Below, one piece after another: positions 11,099 to 24,086 of a stretch of DNA of 64,000 nt (position 1 is the stretch's first letter; each line of letters begins with the position of its first letter). Position numbers and translations under genes: made by a program. The stretch is from positions 1,364,001 to 1,428,000 of the forward strand of contig JAJQJQ010000030.1 of NCBI GenBank assembly GCA_028622995.1, given 5' to 3'. The DNA is from Panagrolaimus kolymaensis. Taxonomy: Eukaryota > Nematoda > Chromadorea > Rhabditida > Panagrolaimidae. The notes under the pieces were generated by a model. It was given only the letters and a program-made list of their open reading frames with translations. It ran no database searches and was not told where the DNA came from.

Positions 11099-12622
11099 TA
11101 TAAAAAAGGAGCCACAATTTTACTGTAAAAACCCTTCAGTTAATAATTCTAAAAAAAATAAAAAATAAATCGGAAAAGTAGGTCCAATAAGTTTATTTAT
11201 GTTTGTGAAGGTTAAAACTGATTTTTTCTTAAATTTGCATATGCATTTGCTCTTTTTATTGGTACTATTGAGAAAGCCTATCTCTTAATTCGCTTTTTTG
11301 GTTTTTGACCTTCACAATCGCATTTAGAGGAGAAATGATAGTTGCTTCATTTGAATGAAAAAATAAAAACACTTTCATGATTGAGAAGAAAAAAGGTTTT
11401 GGTAAAGCTTCTTGTTATGTAAAGATGCTCATAATCGTCAAACATATTTACAAATAACCGGAATCCAATTAAATGCAACTAAATTTATCTTCTGTCAATC
11501 CATTTTCAACAAAGATAAAAAAAAATTTCCATTGAAACATGTAAAAAAGGTACATTTCTCTGATCATCTGCACCATGGTTTTCCTTCACATTCCATCACT
11601 TTAGTTTTTGATATACAAACCTTTCAAAAAAATAATCTTTGGTCGTTAGCTTCCTAATTGCCCCATCAATTTGAGGAAATCGGCATCTTTAAGAGTGTGG
11701 TTTAAACGCCTTCGGGTTGTTCCTGCTCAAAAGGATAATGAGGGAATCAAATTGATGAGTGATACTAGATTTTCGATCCGTCTGATTGGGTCAGGTTAAA
11801 ACGCCTTCGGGTTGTTTTATTCCCATGAGGATGAAAGAGAATCGAATCTTTCTCTATGAGTGTGGTTTAAACGCCTTCGGGTTGTTCCTGCTCATAGGGA
11901 TTGAAAAAATTTTTGAGAATACCAGTTCGCTGGGGGCCCATTCCTTACTTCGGTAAAAAAAACTTATTCAAAACTTCCTCGAAGAAGCTAGAATATTTTA
12001 TCATGCAAAATAAATTTTGGAGAAAAACATCTTTCGAATCAAATGATTTACTTTATCCTTCGATTTTAATGAAAGCCCAAATTTTAGTTCACGATTTTTG
12101 TTGGAAGTCTTTGAGGCGGCTTTATTGGATTAAATCAATTTGAGATTGATAATATGTGCAAACTATTCTTGGTCACAAAGATGAAACAGAAAAAGTGTAA
12201 TTCACCAATATTTATAAACAAAAACAAATGCTTGAAGCTTTGATATGAATCCATTTCGAGGTTGATGAACTCAAACTTTTCAGCGCTATGTGGTTACAAC
12301 CAATTTGTTTTATGCATCAAGAAAGCAAACATTGGGTTAAAAACTTTGGTAATGGCAGCGGATTTAACTCTGGCTTATGTTGTTATAATATTAGCATCAA
12401 GAAATCATCTTTTTTTTTGCAAGCTTTTAAGCATTTTAGAACACCCAAAATTAACATCATTGATTTTTAAGCTAATTTCTTTAGACACCATTCACAAACA
12501 AAAAAATTTATTTATTAGAAAACAATTATGGCAGCAGCTATGTGCACCCACAAACAAATGTAAAATAAAATAAAAACGAAAATATAAAAAGTTAAAAAAT
12601 TTAACAGAAAAGTAAAACGGCA
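11099..12622. other. Intergenic with UUCG-hairpin repeats and coding-like debris
   Basis: Contains three copies of an AACGCCTTCGGGTTGTT hairpin repeat (annotated separately). Unusually open short plus-strand frames around 11412-11657, 11901-12143 and 12262-12470 have biased composition but no start, splice or family support. They could be remnants of a decayed gene. Confidence 0.35.
11693..11894 (+). repeat. Triplicate TTCG-tetraloop hairpin repeat
   Basis: ACGCCTTCGGGTTGTT occurs at 11706, 11801 and 11871. Copies 1 and 3 match over 37 bp (11693-11729 and 11858-11894, offset 165 bp); copy 2 keeps only the core. As RNA, AAC-G-CC and GG-U-GUU pair around C(UUCG)G, a very stable tetraloop. The repeats are GC-richer than the flanks. 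Confidence 0.6.
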
Positions 12623-15600
12623 TCAATATTGTTCAGCAAGTTCTTGTTTGATTCTTCGAATTGCATTGGTTTCCAATTGTCCTTCATTCTCTGGTGGATC
12701 CACTTCATCCTATTTTGATCGAATCAATTCAAATACCATTTCGCTATGTTGGTGATTGTAAAAACGTTTAGCAGTTTGACCTAAAAAAAACCAAACTATG
12801 TAAGTTTTCATCAAACAGAACTAAAAAAACTTACACCTTTTTCCTCGAACAAACAATAAATCAGCTAAAGTTAATTTACCATAATTCATCATTTATTTCT
12901 TCGAATATCCTTTCCCATTGACGTCGAACTTGTTGAAATTGAATTTCTGAATTTGTCGTTTAGCTTCAGGAGATCGTTGACCATGTTGAAGTAACATTGG
13001 AAGGAAAAACATTTTATGCATTTGTGCACGAAGAAGTAAATAAACAACAGAATTTAGAACACGCTGTGGAAGTTGAATGTCCAATCGTCGATTTGTAAAT
13101 TCAGTGAAAGAAACAGGAGATCCATTTTCATCCAAAGGATCAAACTATCCACTTGCAACAGTAGTACAAATTTCACGTCCATGTGTCTAAAAAAGGTTCC
13201 ATTATTACAGAAAGTTTAACAACATAAAGTGACAATTAGAAAAAGAAAAAAGCAAGTAAAATCCATGATAAGGTATAAACTAGCCATTCGAGCATAAAAA
13301 AATAGCCAAGTAAACAGAGCTTTATAGCCTTAAAATAACCTAATTCTGCTACATAAAGCTTCAATCAAAGCAAACATAAGGCCTAACTCAAGAATTTCAC
13401 AAACGTTGCAACAAGAAGCATAAACAACAAAACATACCCGATATTGATGAAGAGCAGTTAAATTTCCACGACATGGGAGCATACAATCACTTATTAGCTT
13501 ACAAAAAGCAATAAGAGGTGGTGATTCTTCTTTCGAATTTTTATAAACAGCTGGAAATTCTTCGAATGTTAATTCCTAAAATATGAAGCGTTATCAACTT
13601 TATAAAGTAAACACAACAAACAAACTAACATTTCTATAATATGCTGTTGATCTTTTGACGGAATCCAATCTCTAATGCTTTGCATAAAACGTACATGCTT
13701 GATGAAACCAAATGCTTGTTTAAGTTTAACATCATAGCTTCACGATCAGTCACCCAATACTTTCCATTATCTTTATCTTCCATTAAAACCAATTCGGAGA
13801 TTCTTTTCTTAGTTCCATCTTTTCGATAAATTCTTTCTTCAGGAAGGTTGAGAAGCCTTGCTCTTTCAGGTGTAAGCCGCATTTCACGGATAAGTTCACA
13901 TTTTGAACAAGTTTAGTTTCAGTTCTTACAAGAGCGAAACATTTGACATCAGATGGTTTCACTTTTTTATCATGTCGTTGAATTTTTCGTTGGCGGATTC
14001 GAATACGAGGTAAACGGCGATTTCTTTGTTGATCGAGATCACTGAAAAAGATGTGAATAAATAAGTGAAAAGAGGACAATGAAATGGAGCAACATTCGAA
14101 TATTTATACTGTAGCTTTGATAATTTTAGTAAACTTCGAGAGCCAAAAAGCTTTTTTCATATGGTTTAGCGTTAAAAAGTAAACAACATTCATCTTCATT
14201 TCTAAGCATTATAAATATCTCCATTTTTCCATAGTGAATCTCAAAAAGCCTTACCTTTCTCTAACAATAATAATTTCATCCATCAATTGCTGCACTCTTT
14301 CGATATCTTCTTCTTTATATTTCTTTACCAAGTGATCAAATGGTTCACTAATGCTGCCAAATTCTTCACATCCCAAATCACGTAATCTTCTTCTTTTGCT
14401 TAATTCTATTTGAAATTCTACCAATTGTAGCCGGATTTCTTGAGGGATTGACCATAAAACTTTTCAAAACATCGATGTGGAACTTCATCAACATTTAAAC
14501 GTTTTTTCCATATTCCTGTTGCATATGCACGAACATCTCCAAATTGTTTTCGTCGTTCATCATCTACAGTATCAGCGACTTGAATTTGTCTATTTCGGTT
14601 TAAAATGAGTGATGGAAGATTCTAAAATGTGTTTGGGTTAAAACAGAAGAGAATGCTAATGAAAACAAACCGTAATTTTTCGATTCAAAATTCGACGAAA
14701 TCTTGAAAGACCATCAGCTGGATGACGATTAGATAAAAGTTCACTAATTTTCGACCATCTTCCACGACCAAAAAATCTGACAGCAGTTAAAATCATTTCA
14801 TCTTCTTCTATGGTCCAATTTTGAACGTTTCTTTTGGAATCCAAAGCATTGCTCCAGCTAGATCAACATTGAGGAGCACTTCTTCCAGGAACACATGATG
14901 CATTTCGATACCAATCAAATGGGCCATAACGATTGAAAGCTTCCAAAAGGAACTGAAAAAGAGAAGTTAATACAAGAGGTAAAAAAGAAATAGAATATTG
15001 TGTTAGAGAAAGAAAGAATGGTAAGGATTAAAGTTGGCATCGAATGGCAAAAAAGTAAAACGCTTTTTAGCCCTTGATTATTTTTTAAAAGTAAAACGAC
15101 GATTAACAAAAAACGTGGCATCTTAATTTTAACAAGACTTGTTAGCAATGTCATCTCTCATTTCTCTCATTACTAAAACTAGAAAAACCATTTCCTTACC
15201 ATATCTTCAGCATGAGTCCATCGACCAATATGAACAGACATATTCAACGAATAATGAAAACGTCGACGACATTCATTCGTATTTCGATTACACATAAATT
15301 TGGTTATATCTTCCCATGGAATTGAATCTATGTTATTGCAACCAAATACAATAGAAATTTCATCTTCTTCACTTGACCACATTTGCTTTTCGATGAAATA
15401 CTATTGTTCAAGTTCTTTGGCTCGACAAATTGAATTCATTTCGATTGGTTCCAAGAGCAACGAATTTCCAATTGATGAACAAAAGATTTGAAGCTTCATG
15501 AAGTTGTTTGTCTTCTTCAGTAGTCCATGGAGTTCTATTGATTTCAGGCAATTGTTCATTCATCCATCGTTGACGACATGCTGTTCCACTTCGTATAACG

Positions 15601-16210
15601 TTAAACTAAAATTGTATGCTTTCAAACAAGAAAGAAAAACAAATGAAGCTTACATTTTTAACAGAAATTTCACAATCAATGATTCGATTATTTCAAGATA
15701 AGAGGCGTTGTAGGCGATAAGTTTTTGTAATTCATCATCATTGATGTTAACCATTTGTCGTAGAAGTAGTCGAAGTTCATCGTCGTCGTTACTGCTTCAT
15801 CATCGACTTCTTCATTTTCGAAATCAGCATTGCCATCAGATTCACAGCCATCATTCGGCGCATGAGTTCCTGAAAATGAAGGTGATTAGATAATAGTTTT
15901 TAGGAAGTGTGAAGAAACATAAAAATCAAGTATATTGTTTAATGACGCATTATTAGCTATCAACAGTTATTAAATAAGTTTAATGATTACGATATCGGAA
16001 ACAGCTTTAACCATTTTCTTTCAAATAATGATGCAAAGAAACTTACCGAAGCTGATGGTTCATATTGATATTGTCGATTTTGAACTGAAAAAAGTAAAGT
16101 TTAATCGATTACAAAAAGTTTCTTTAAAAGGACATACCTTGAATGGAATTAATCAATTCTTCTTCATCATTTTCACCAAACATGTTTTCAAATGGATCAT
16201 TTCTATCCAT
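12623..16210 (-). pseudogene. SNAPC4-like (Myb-repeat) pseudogene
   Basis: Reading from 16210 leftward, the exons spell a protein like SNAPC4 (snpc-4), the Myb-repeat subunit of the snRNA-activating complex. It begins MDRNDPFENMFGEND. Then come an acidic segment, DDELRLLLRQMVNIN, SGTACRQRWMNEQLPEINR with PWTTEED, MWSSEEDE with NECRRRFHYSL, and NWTIEEDE with GRGRWSKISELL and SRFRRIL. A basic C-terminal region (RLTPERARLLNLPEER) follows, ending in RRIKQELAEQY and a TGA at 12625-12623. Splice sites are mostly intact, but I count in-frame stops at 15403-15401, 14865-14863 (a TGA in place of an expected CGA), 13147-13145 and 12712-12710. Frame breaks lie near 15805, 15430, 14470, 13890, 13710 and 12935. 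Neighbouring long genes are intact, so true decay is likelier than sequencing error. SNAPC4 is essential, so a working copy should exist elsewhere. Confidence 0.82.
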
Positions 16211-17565
16211 TATTATAGCTTTAAAGCTAACACAAAAAGGCACTAATAAAGTGATCAACGTACGTTTTCAAAGTAAAATTTTTTGTTGAAACATTGGATA
16301 TGTACTAGAAAGAGGGCATGGAAGTTTTCAACATCCTATCACATAAAAACTGTATTTCAAATTTATCAAGCTCAAGAAAAAAAGGATTTGTGCAAAAGGC
16401 TATATGTTAATACTATTGTGGATAAAGAAATAAAGGTAGTTCTTTAGAAACTTTGTATGGAAGCAAGGCATGGCGAGACTATAACCAATACTCCAACGAC
16501 TCCGCCAGGCCCGAAGGATAAGCATCGTCTCATACATCCTTTCCAAGAAAAACCGCAACTCAACATACAATTAAAAAAACGGGAGAGAAGAAGCGTTTAT
16601 ACTATCATGAACCTATTTTATGAAATCAAAAATAAAGGAAGAAGGTAGTTCTTTAGAAAGTCTGTATGGAAGCAAGGCATGGCGAGACTATAACCAATAC
16701 TCCAACGACTCCGCCAGGCCCGAAGGATAAGCATCGTCTCATACATCCATTCCAAGAAAAACCATAACTCAAAAAACATTAAAAAGCGCGAGAAAGGAAT
16801 TGTTCATATTCTAGTGAACCTATTTTATGCATCCTGAAATGCAATCAAAATCAAGGGAAGAAGGAAGGTAATTCTTTAGAAATTCTGTATGGAAGCAAGG
16901 CATGGCGAGACTATAACCAATACTCCAACGACTCCGCCAGGCCCGAAGGATAAGCATCGTCTCATACATCATTTCCAAGAAAACCGTAACTCAAAATACA
17001 ATAAAAAAAAGCGCGAGAAAGGAATCGTTTATACGGGGAAAAAATATTGATGTGAGAGCTATATAGTAGTGAATTGACTAAATATTTACTAATGGAACAG
17101 GGATAAATAAATGTTTTCTCGAAAAAGAAATCGATGGGAGGAAAAATGTTTGGTGGGATGGAATACGAGTTCAACTAAACGAATCAACAGTATAAAAAAT
17201 ATATATAAAGCAACACGTGAGGTGATTAAGTACGTCATTGGGTAATTAAACGATATAAGGAAAGTTTCAATAAGGTCATAAGAAAAGATGTAAAAAAGCA
17301 AAGCTTTGATGAAGAAGGAAAAAAAAAGAAGAAGAAAAAAGCAGCAACATCAACGTTTTTTTTTTGTTTTGCATTTAGCAAACAACGCCAAAAGCAACGA
17401 GTAAAAAAAGCGAGAGAGAAAAAAATGAGCGTGGAAGAGAAAAGCAACAAAAAAAGCTTTCTTTTTTTTGTTTTATGAAAGAAACAAAAATTCTCCTGAA
17501 AACCAATCTGATTATCTTCATTAATAAGTTCAAGATTACTTACAAACGTAGAATTTTGCATGCAT
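16211..17565. other. Intergenic containing the triplicated 86-bp core repeat
   Basis: Beyond the repeat array at 16435-17050 this stretch holds only AT-rich and A-rich sequence. The open frames here follow the repeat or are low complexity. Confidence 0.45.
16435..17050 (+). repeat. Three tandem ~210-bp units with an identical 86-bp structured core
   Basis: Units start at about 16435, 16644 and 16867 (offsets 209 and 223 bp). Each begins GGTA(G/A)TTCTTTAGAAA and contains the same core at 16454-16539, 16663-16748 and 16886-16971. The core has ATGGCGAGAC near its 5' side and GCATCGTCTCATACATC at its 3' end. The 3' strand GTCTCATACA can pair with GAGAC and with TGTATG, leaving about 15 nt looped out. 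The core is GC-rich against the flanks, and the spacers diverge. This is the pattern of a small multicopy RNA gene or a conserved element, but I do not recognise a known RNA. Confidence 0.55.
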
Positions 17566-18138
17566 TTAATTAAAAAAATTAAAACAAAGATTATAAAGGT
17601 TTGTGGAATTTGAAATAAGACTGCAATTTAAAAGTTGACACACATTTGAAATCAGAAATATGCAAAATTAAATGGTCTTCGACGTTGTCCTAAAAAAATT
17701 ATGAAACCATGTTTGAGTAAAATTAAAAAAGGTAAAAAAACGATTTACTTTGAGATCATTCATTTCTTTTTCATCAGAAAATTGATGAAGTAACATTGCA
17801 TTGGTAAGCGAAGGCATAAATCGATCGAGATCATAACAACAATGAATGGCTGCTTCCACCGCCTCATATGGATATTCAGTGATCTCAACTTTATTTCCAA
17901 TGGCTTCTTTCATGTCCGATTGAAAATGGCAAGCATCTGAAACATAAAGCTTATCTCTCTTCTTTTATTCATCTTCTTACTATATAAATAAGACGATGTG
18001 CAGTTGATAAAATATCTTTTGAAATTTGCCATTTTTCATTAAATGGAACAAACTAAAATTTTTTGTAAACGTTAAAGGCTTGGGTTGGAAGGAGCTTACG
18101 ATAAGTTCATGACTCGTTTCTTCTATGTTTGTAGCCAT
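17566..18138 (-). pseudogene. BTB/POZ-domain gene remnant
   Basis: Exons on the minus strand: 18138-18100 (MATNIEETSHELI), then one beginning FVPFNEKWQISKDILSTAHRL, then one with ACHFQSDMKEAIGNKVEITE, YEAVEAAIHCCYDLD and FSDEKEMNDLK, then DNVEDHLILHISD and SNVCQLLNCSL. The order resembles the BTB core and its tail in nematode BTB/BATH proteins. Two joins fail. The second-to-third exon junction is off by one base: the spliced frame hits a stop, and the BTB frame needs one extra base. The last segment also shifts by one base between HISD and SNVC. No MATH domain is visible. I call it a recently disabled copy. The alternative is an unusual intron choice, which would not rescue both breaks. Confidence 0.55.
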
Positions 18139-18473
18139 TTTATTAACAGTTAGCGTTCACCATCAACAAGCAGGTAAATCAACTATTCACTGCAAGGTTA
18201 CTTTATAGTTTATGTAAACGAAAGATGCTCAGCAAAAGCAGCCTGTAACAAAAGTTTTATTCATCAAACTTAGTATTGGCACTAATTTGACTGATATGGT
18301 AGGCAATAACGAAAACTTGTAACTTCAATTACAAAAAACAATCTTTTAGTCTCCAATAAGGATCGAAAGTAATTAAAGTCCCGAACGCTTAGGTTAAAAT
18401 AATCATATTTATGTAACAACAATCAAAAACATATTCAAATTCAACAAACAAGAATACAAAAACAAAACAATAT
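18139..18473. other. Intergenic, RPA12 to BTB remnant
   Basis: 335 bp of AT-rich sequence between two minus-strand genes. Nothing distinctive was seen. The spacing is a little long for an operon. Confidence 0.4.
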
Positions 18474-18881
18474 CTATGAATATTCGATATCTTTTCTTCC
18501 ACATTTTACACAAGTATAAAATACTGTTTGACCTTCATCAGCTGAACGAGTTTGCATTGTTGAATATGTAGCAAGATTGAAATCACATTTTGGGCATAGA
18601 TGTTCCACCTGAGCTCCTTCTTCATTTCCTTGTTTTGGACCATCAACCAATACTGTTTTCTCATAATATTTTTCTCGATTATATGTAACAACATTTTTCT
18701 TTCCTAAAAATGGAAAACAGCTTGTTAATTGTTTAGGAAATGTAAACAAAAAATCACCTTTTAGCGTCCATGATGAACCACAATTTAAACATTTGAGAAT
18801 ACTTGGTGCACTTGTTGGAAGAGGTAAAAGTGAACCACACACAGTACAAAAATCATCATTAGGTTGAAAATGTTCATCCAT
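18474..18881 (-). CDS. RNA polymerase I subunit RPA12 (ZNRD1/POLR1H homologue)
   Basis: Two exons: 18881-18758 and 18703-18474, giving 117 residues. The intron (18757-18704) happens to stay open in frame, but removing it joins WTLK to GKKNVVTYN and gives the family length (human ~126). An N-terminal zinc ribbon (CTVCG...CLNCG) precedes the TFIIS-like C-terminal ribbon: CPKCDFNLATYSTMQTRSAD then EGQTVFYTCVKCGRKD. RSADEGQTVFYTC is the acidic-hairpin signature that reaches the polymerase active site for RNA cleavage. It acts in the nucleolus in rRNA synthesis, the same pathway as the HEATR1 homologue 11 kb upstream. It is divergent from the TatD gene, sharing a ~620 bp promoter region. Confidence 0.93.
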   Translation of the reverse strand: MDEHFQPNDDFCTVCGSLLPLPTSAPSILKCLNCGSSWTLKGDFLFTFPKQLTSCFPFLGKKNVVTYNREKYYEKTVLVDGPKQGNEEGAQVEHLCPKCDFNLATYSTMQTRSADEGQTVFYTCVKCGRKDIEYS

Positions 18882-19499
18882 CTTTTTGAAGGATCAAAAA
18901 CCTGAAAAGTTTACAAAGATTACAAAGGTCCAAGAAAACAAAATTAAAGTTGACAAAAATACACGGGACACGGTGGCATTCGTTAGTACTCATAGTAAGA
19001 GAAAATTAACGAAATAGAGAAGAGATTCAAAAGGTATTTTCAAAGATATTTTTTGATTGAGGAAGAAAAAGATTGCAAAGTTGCTGATTATCGTCGAACT
19101 TAAAAAAAACTTTGAAGAAAAAAAAACGATGAAACAAATCTTTTGTCAATGCAGCATAAATTGCCAACGTTCATTAATGTGATGAAAATCTTTTTTGGTG
19201 CTCGGTTCAAAAACATGTCCTTTCTTCTTATCATCTTTGCTTTGCTTTACTTTGCTTACCCAAAAACAATAAAACTCAACAATTCATTCTATCAAAAAAA
19301 ACTTTTTAGGGAATTAAGGTTATCGAGTTTATCATCATCATATTTGATATTCCAATTTATCAAAGTTTAAAAAGTAAGGAAATTAATACAATAATTCAAT
19401 TTTACGATTTCTACCGTAACTCAACCGTCTCCGTTTGTTTTTTTAGCGATTTTTTATTTAACTTATTTTGTAAATCCTTTTTATTAGCAACTTTTATGA
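18882..19499. other. Divergent promoter region, RPA12 / TatD
   Basis: 618 bp between two divergent genes. A 75-codon plus-strand frame at 19143 includes one hydrophobic stretch but has no other support and is not called. Confidence 0.45.
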
Positions 19500-20345
19500 A
19501 TGATGATTGATACTCATTGCCATCTTGCTGATCCCAAATTTGATTTGGATTTATTCGAAGTTATTGAACGAGCTAAAAAATCTGGCGTTCATAAAGCAAT
19601 AGTTTGTGCAGAATTTTGTACAGATTTTTCAAAGATTTTTAAATTAGCCGAAGATTATCCAGATTTTATTCGACCCGCAATTGGTGTCCATCCAGCTCAA
19701 AAAGAAAATACTTCAGCAAATTGGAGCCATTTTGATGGAGTTGAAGCTTGCATCCGCCAAAATTTTAATAAACTTATTGCAATTGGCGAAGTTGGATTAG
19801 ATTTAACTCAAATATATTTAAAAAATATTGAAGAAGATAAAAGGATTCAAAAAGAAATTCTTAAAAAGCAAATACAATTGGCGAAGGAATTAAATTTACC
19901 TTTAAATGTTCATTCTCGAAGTGCTGGAAAAGAAACGATAGAATTTTTGATTGAAAATGGAGCAATTAAAAATATTCAAATGCATGCTTTTAGTGGAATC
20001 GCGGAAGATGCAAAACATGGAATTAATGCGGGTTTTTATTTTAGCATTCCTCCATCTTTTTCAATCAAAAATGTTGAAGAAGTAAGTCGAAATTTTGCTG
20101 ATTTTCTTTATCCTTTTTTTTTGCGACTTTTTTTTTAGAAAACTTTGCTCATCCAAAAAATTCCATTAACTCAACTTTTACTCGAAACGGATTCACCCGT
20201 TCTTGGTCCAAATAAAAATGAAAGAAATGAACCACAAAATTTGAGAATTTCAGCAAACTTTATTGCTAAAGTCAAACAAGTTTCAGTTGAAGAAGTTATT
20301 GCTCAAACAACAAAAAATGCTTATAAACTTTATCCGCGATTATAA
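19500..20345 (+). CDS. TatD-family metal-dependent hydrolase (TATDN3-like)
   Basis: Two exons: 19500-20081 and 20139-20345; 262 residues, full length for the family. All metal and catalytic motifs of the TatD TIM barrel are present: DTHCHLAD (HxH) at residues ~4-11, IGEVGLD (bridging Glu) at ~98-104, NVHSRSAG (His) at ~139, MHAFSG (His) at ~161 and LLETDSPVLGP (Asp) in exon 2. TatD proteins are Mg-dependent nucleases or phosphoesterases linked to DNA repair and apoptotic DNA degradation. The short barrel and the LGPNKNERNEP substrate-loop pattern fit TATDN3 better than TATDN1. Two adjacent ATG codons start the frame; the first is used here. Confidence 0.92.
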
Positions 20346-22457
20346 AAATATAAGTTTTTTTGGAGCTTTAAAAATAAAGAATCGAATGTAAAATTTTTTA
20401 ATGTTATTTTTTGTTGGATTATTAAATTATTTGTAAAATGAAAATGAGTGCCGCTTTTATTGCAATTTAGAGGTTTTAGGTTGTTAACAAAATTTTATCC
20501 AGGCAACTTTTTGCATTCAAGAAATTTTTGATTGTTCCCTTCTAAATTTTTTAAAATTTATTTGCCATCCAAAGCCATTAACAAATCATAATTAAAATAA
20601 TTTTAAAAAAAGTTATGAAAAAGTTCGCGGAAAAATAATGCTGCCATTAATCATTTTTTCTTCTTTTGTTTTTAACCCAAACTGCTTTTCTTAATAAATT
20701 CCTAAAATGGAACCCTTTTACATAAAATTTAAAAAAAAAAACGAATTAAAATATTGAAAAAAAAGCAAAGAATAAAAAAAGCGTGCAAAGGAAAGGAGCA
20801 AAGCAAAAAAAAAATGGTAAAGAAACTTTTGTTTTGTTTTGTGATTATTATTTTTTTCTTCTAATGTTGCACTTCTTCTTTTTTTTCATTGATGGAGAGA
20901 AATTGCTGCTTCTCTCAAAAGCTCGTCAAAAAGCTTCTTTTGTTTTTTGTTTTTTTATTTCGAAGAAAAAAATAACCAAAATATAAAAGTTTTTTTTTAT
21001 TTATATAAAAAAAATATTTTTTTGCTGTCTGTCAAGTCGATCAAGATATTTTACTTACAAAAACACGAAATGCTTCATCATAAAAAAAGGTTATTCGCAT
21101 TCGAAAAGTATCGTTCCAAAAAAAGGAAATTAAAGAAAAAATTCCGAGAAAACATTTTCTCTATTATTCAGCAATTTCTCACAAATGTTAGAGAATTTTA
21201 AAACACTCGAATAATTTGGATAATATTTATAACGATCAAATACAATATTGTTTTTCGTCTTAGTTAATTCATAAATTCATTTTTCTTTTTGCGATTTTGA
21301 GGGTTTAGGTTGCAAACAAATTTTGGCAGTAAAACTTTCAAAAAAGTTATGGTTTTTTTTTTTTAAATATTTCTTGTTACCTAAGAATTAAGTTATTTTA
21401 AAATTCATAATTTTTTGTGCTTACCAAACTTTCAAAAAAATGAAGAAAAAAAAACACGAAAAAATGCATGTCGCTTTCGTTTATGTAAACTCTAACTTCT
21501 AAAAACGAATGAAAGTTTAGCAAAAAAAATCTTTATTAAACCACGTTTCTCATCCACCACAAAATTGTTTTTGTATTACATAAGTTCCAAACAGGAAAGT
21601 AATTTATGAAGATGCATATGAATTTGGAGTCTATGTTTGTATTTTTTGAAGTTCATCATTCACTCTTATTATGAAAGCTCAAGAAAATGCTGCGACAAAA
21701 GCAAAACAAAAAAATAGAATATTTGGAGCGGGTGGAGTTTCATGAGATAGACTTCGCAGCCATCAACTGCCAATGTTTCAATTAATTAAAATAATTTGCT
21801 TATCAATCTTAGCATTTATTAACTTTTGATGCATTCTAATTAAAAATAATCATTTCCCAGCGCTTGCTGTGTCAAGACTATTAAGGTCACCACCAACTGC
21901 GAGAAAGATTGCAAACTTTATATTAAGTTTTTTGCTTGTCAGTCTTCACTTTTATTGACTTTTTGTATATGCAAATTATCTTGGAACATTTTTCAATTTT
22001 CCTACAAAATATTTCAAGTTATGATATTTGGATCCTTTGGGTCATTTAGATCCCTTGTATCAGCTCGTATGCACCTTTATTAGCTTCTTTAAATGCAAAT
22101 TACAATGAAATCATTGCCTGCGCTTTGAGAATGATCATTTTGCTTTTCCTTAAATTTATGCAATTTTTTTTCATTTTCTTTATAATTTTCCCATGCATCA
22201 TTTCCGAGCTCGAACGAAATGACGCACAATCAAAATTACTAGGAAGGATAAACTAATAAATATAAAGAAATGGCGCTATTTTATTAAAATAAATAAAACA
22301 AAAAAAATGCTGAAATTCAAAAACTAAAATGCAAATTTTAAAAAAATATTAAAAAAATCATCTAAACAAATGGACCCATGTTTTTTTTCTCAAAGTAATA
22401 TAAATAAGTTTTTCTTTTTTCTACTAATCAATTGATTCATTATTAAAATTGAAGGAA
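20346..22457. other. Intergenic, TatD to PRPS, with a dispersed repeat copy
   Basis: Convergent 3' ends of TatD and PRPS with more than 2 kb of A/T-rich DNA. Copy 1 of a dispersed inverted repeat lies at 20694-21096. Otherwise only poly-A/T tracts. Confidence 0.45.
20694..21096 (+). repeat. Dispersed repeat, copy 1 (inverted partner at 60.5 kb)
   Basis: Collinear with the reverse complement of 60491-60840. Shared blocks in order: TAAATTCCT, GGAACCCTTTTAC, TATTGAAA...AAGCAAAGAATAAAA, CGTGCAAA, AAAGAAACTTT, TCTAATGTT(G/A)CAC, TTTTTTCATTGA, AAATTGCTGCTT, GTCAAAAA, CTTTTGTTTTTT, GCTGTCTGTC, then ATCATAAAAAAA and GGTTATT. Copy 1 has extra A/T insertions. Confidence 0.65.

Positions 22458-24086
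<1,629 letters not shown>

Noticed and set aside
11745..11790. C/D snoRNA-like TGATGAG ... CTGA boxes in the hairpin-repeat region
   Set aside because: The boxes are too close and the terminal stem is weak, with no C'/D' pair. Chance match is likely.
12623..16210. Sequencing or assembly error as the cause of the SNAPC4 frame breaks
   Set aside because: More than ten lesions in 3.6 kb, against none seen in 5-kb genes nearby, argues for a pseudogene. Raw reads would still settle it.
16457..16648. 63-codon frame starting inside the first repeat core
   Set aside because: The frame uses the conserved core but runs into diverged spacer and is not kept in units 2 and 3, so the conservation is not at protein level.
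16435..17050. CRISPR-like array
   Set aside because: Units are over 200 bp with an 86-bp repeated core, in a eukaryotic genome. The 174-bp satellite is likewise head-to-tail without spacers.
18474..18881. RPA12 as a single uninterrupted exon of 135 residues
   Set aside because: The inserted 18 residues break a conserved region and are bounded by GT...TTTTTAG. Removing them gives the family length.
19143..19370. 75-codon frame with a hydrophobic stretch
   Set aside because: Lies in a divergent promoter region, has A/T-driven codons and no supporting signals.
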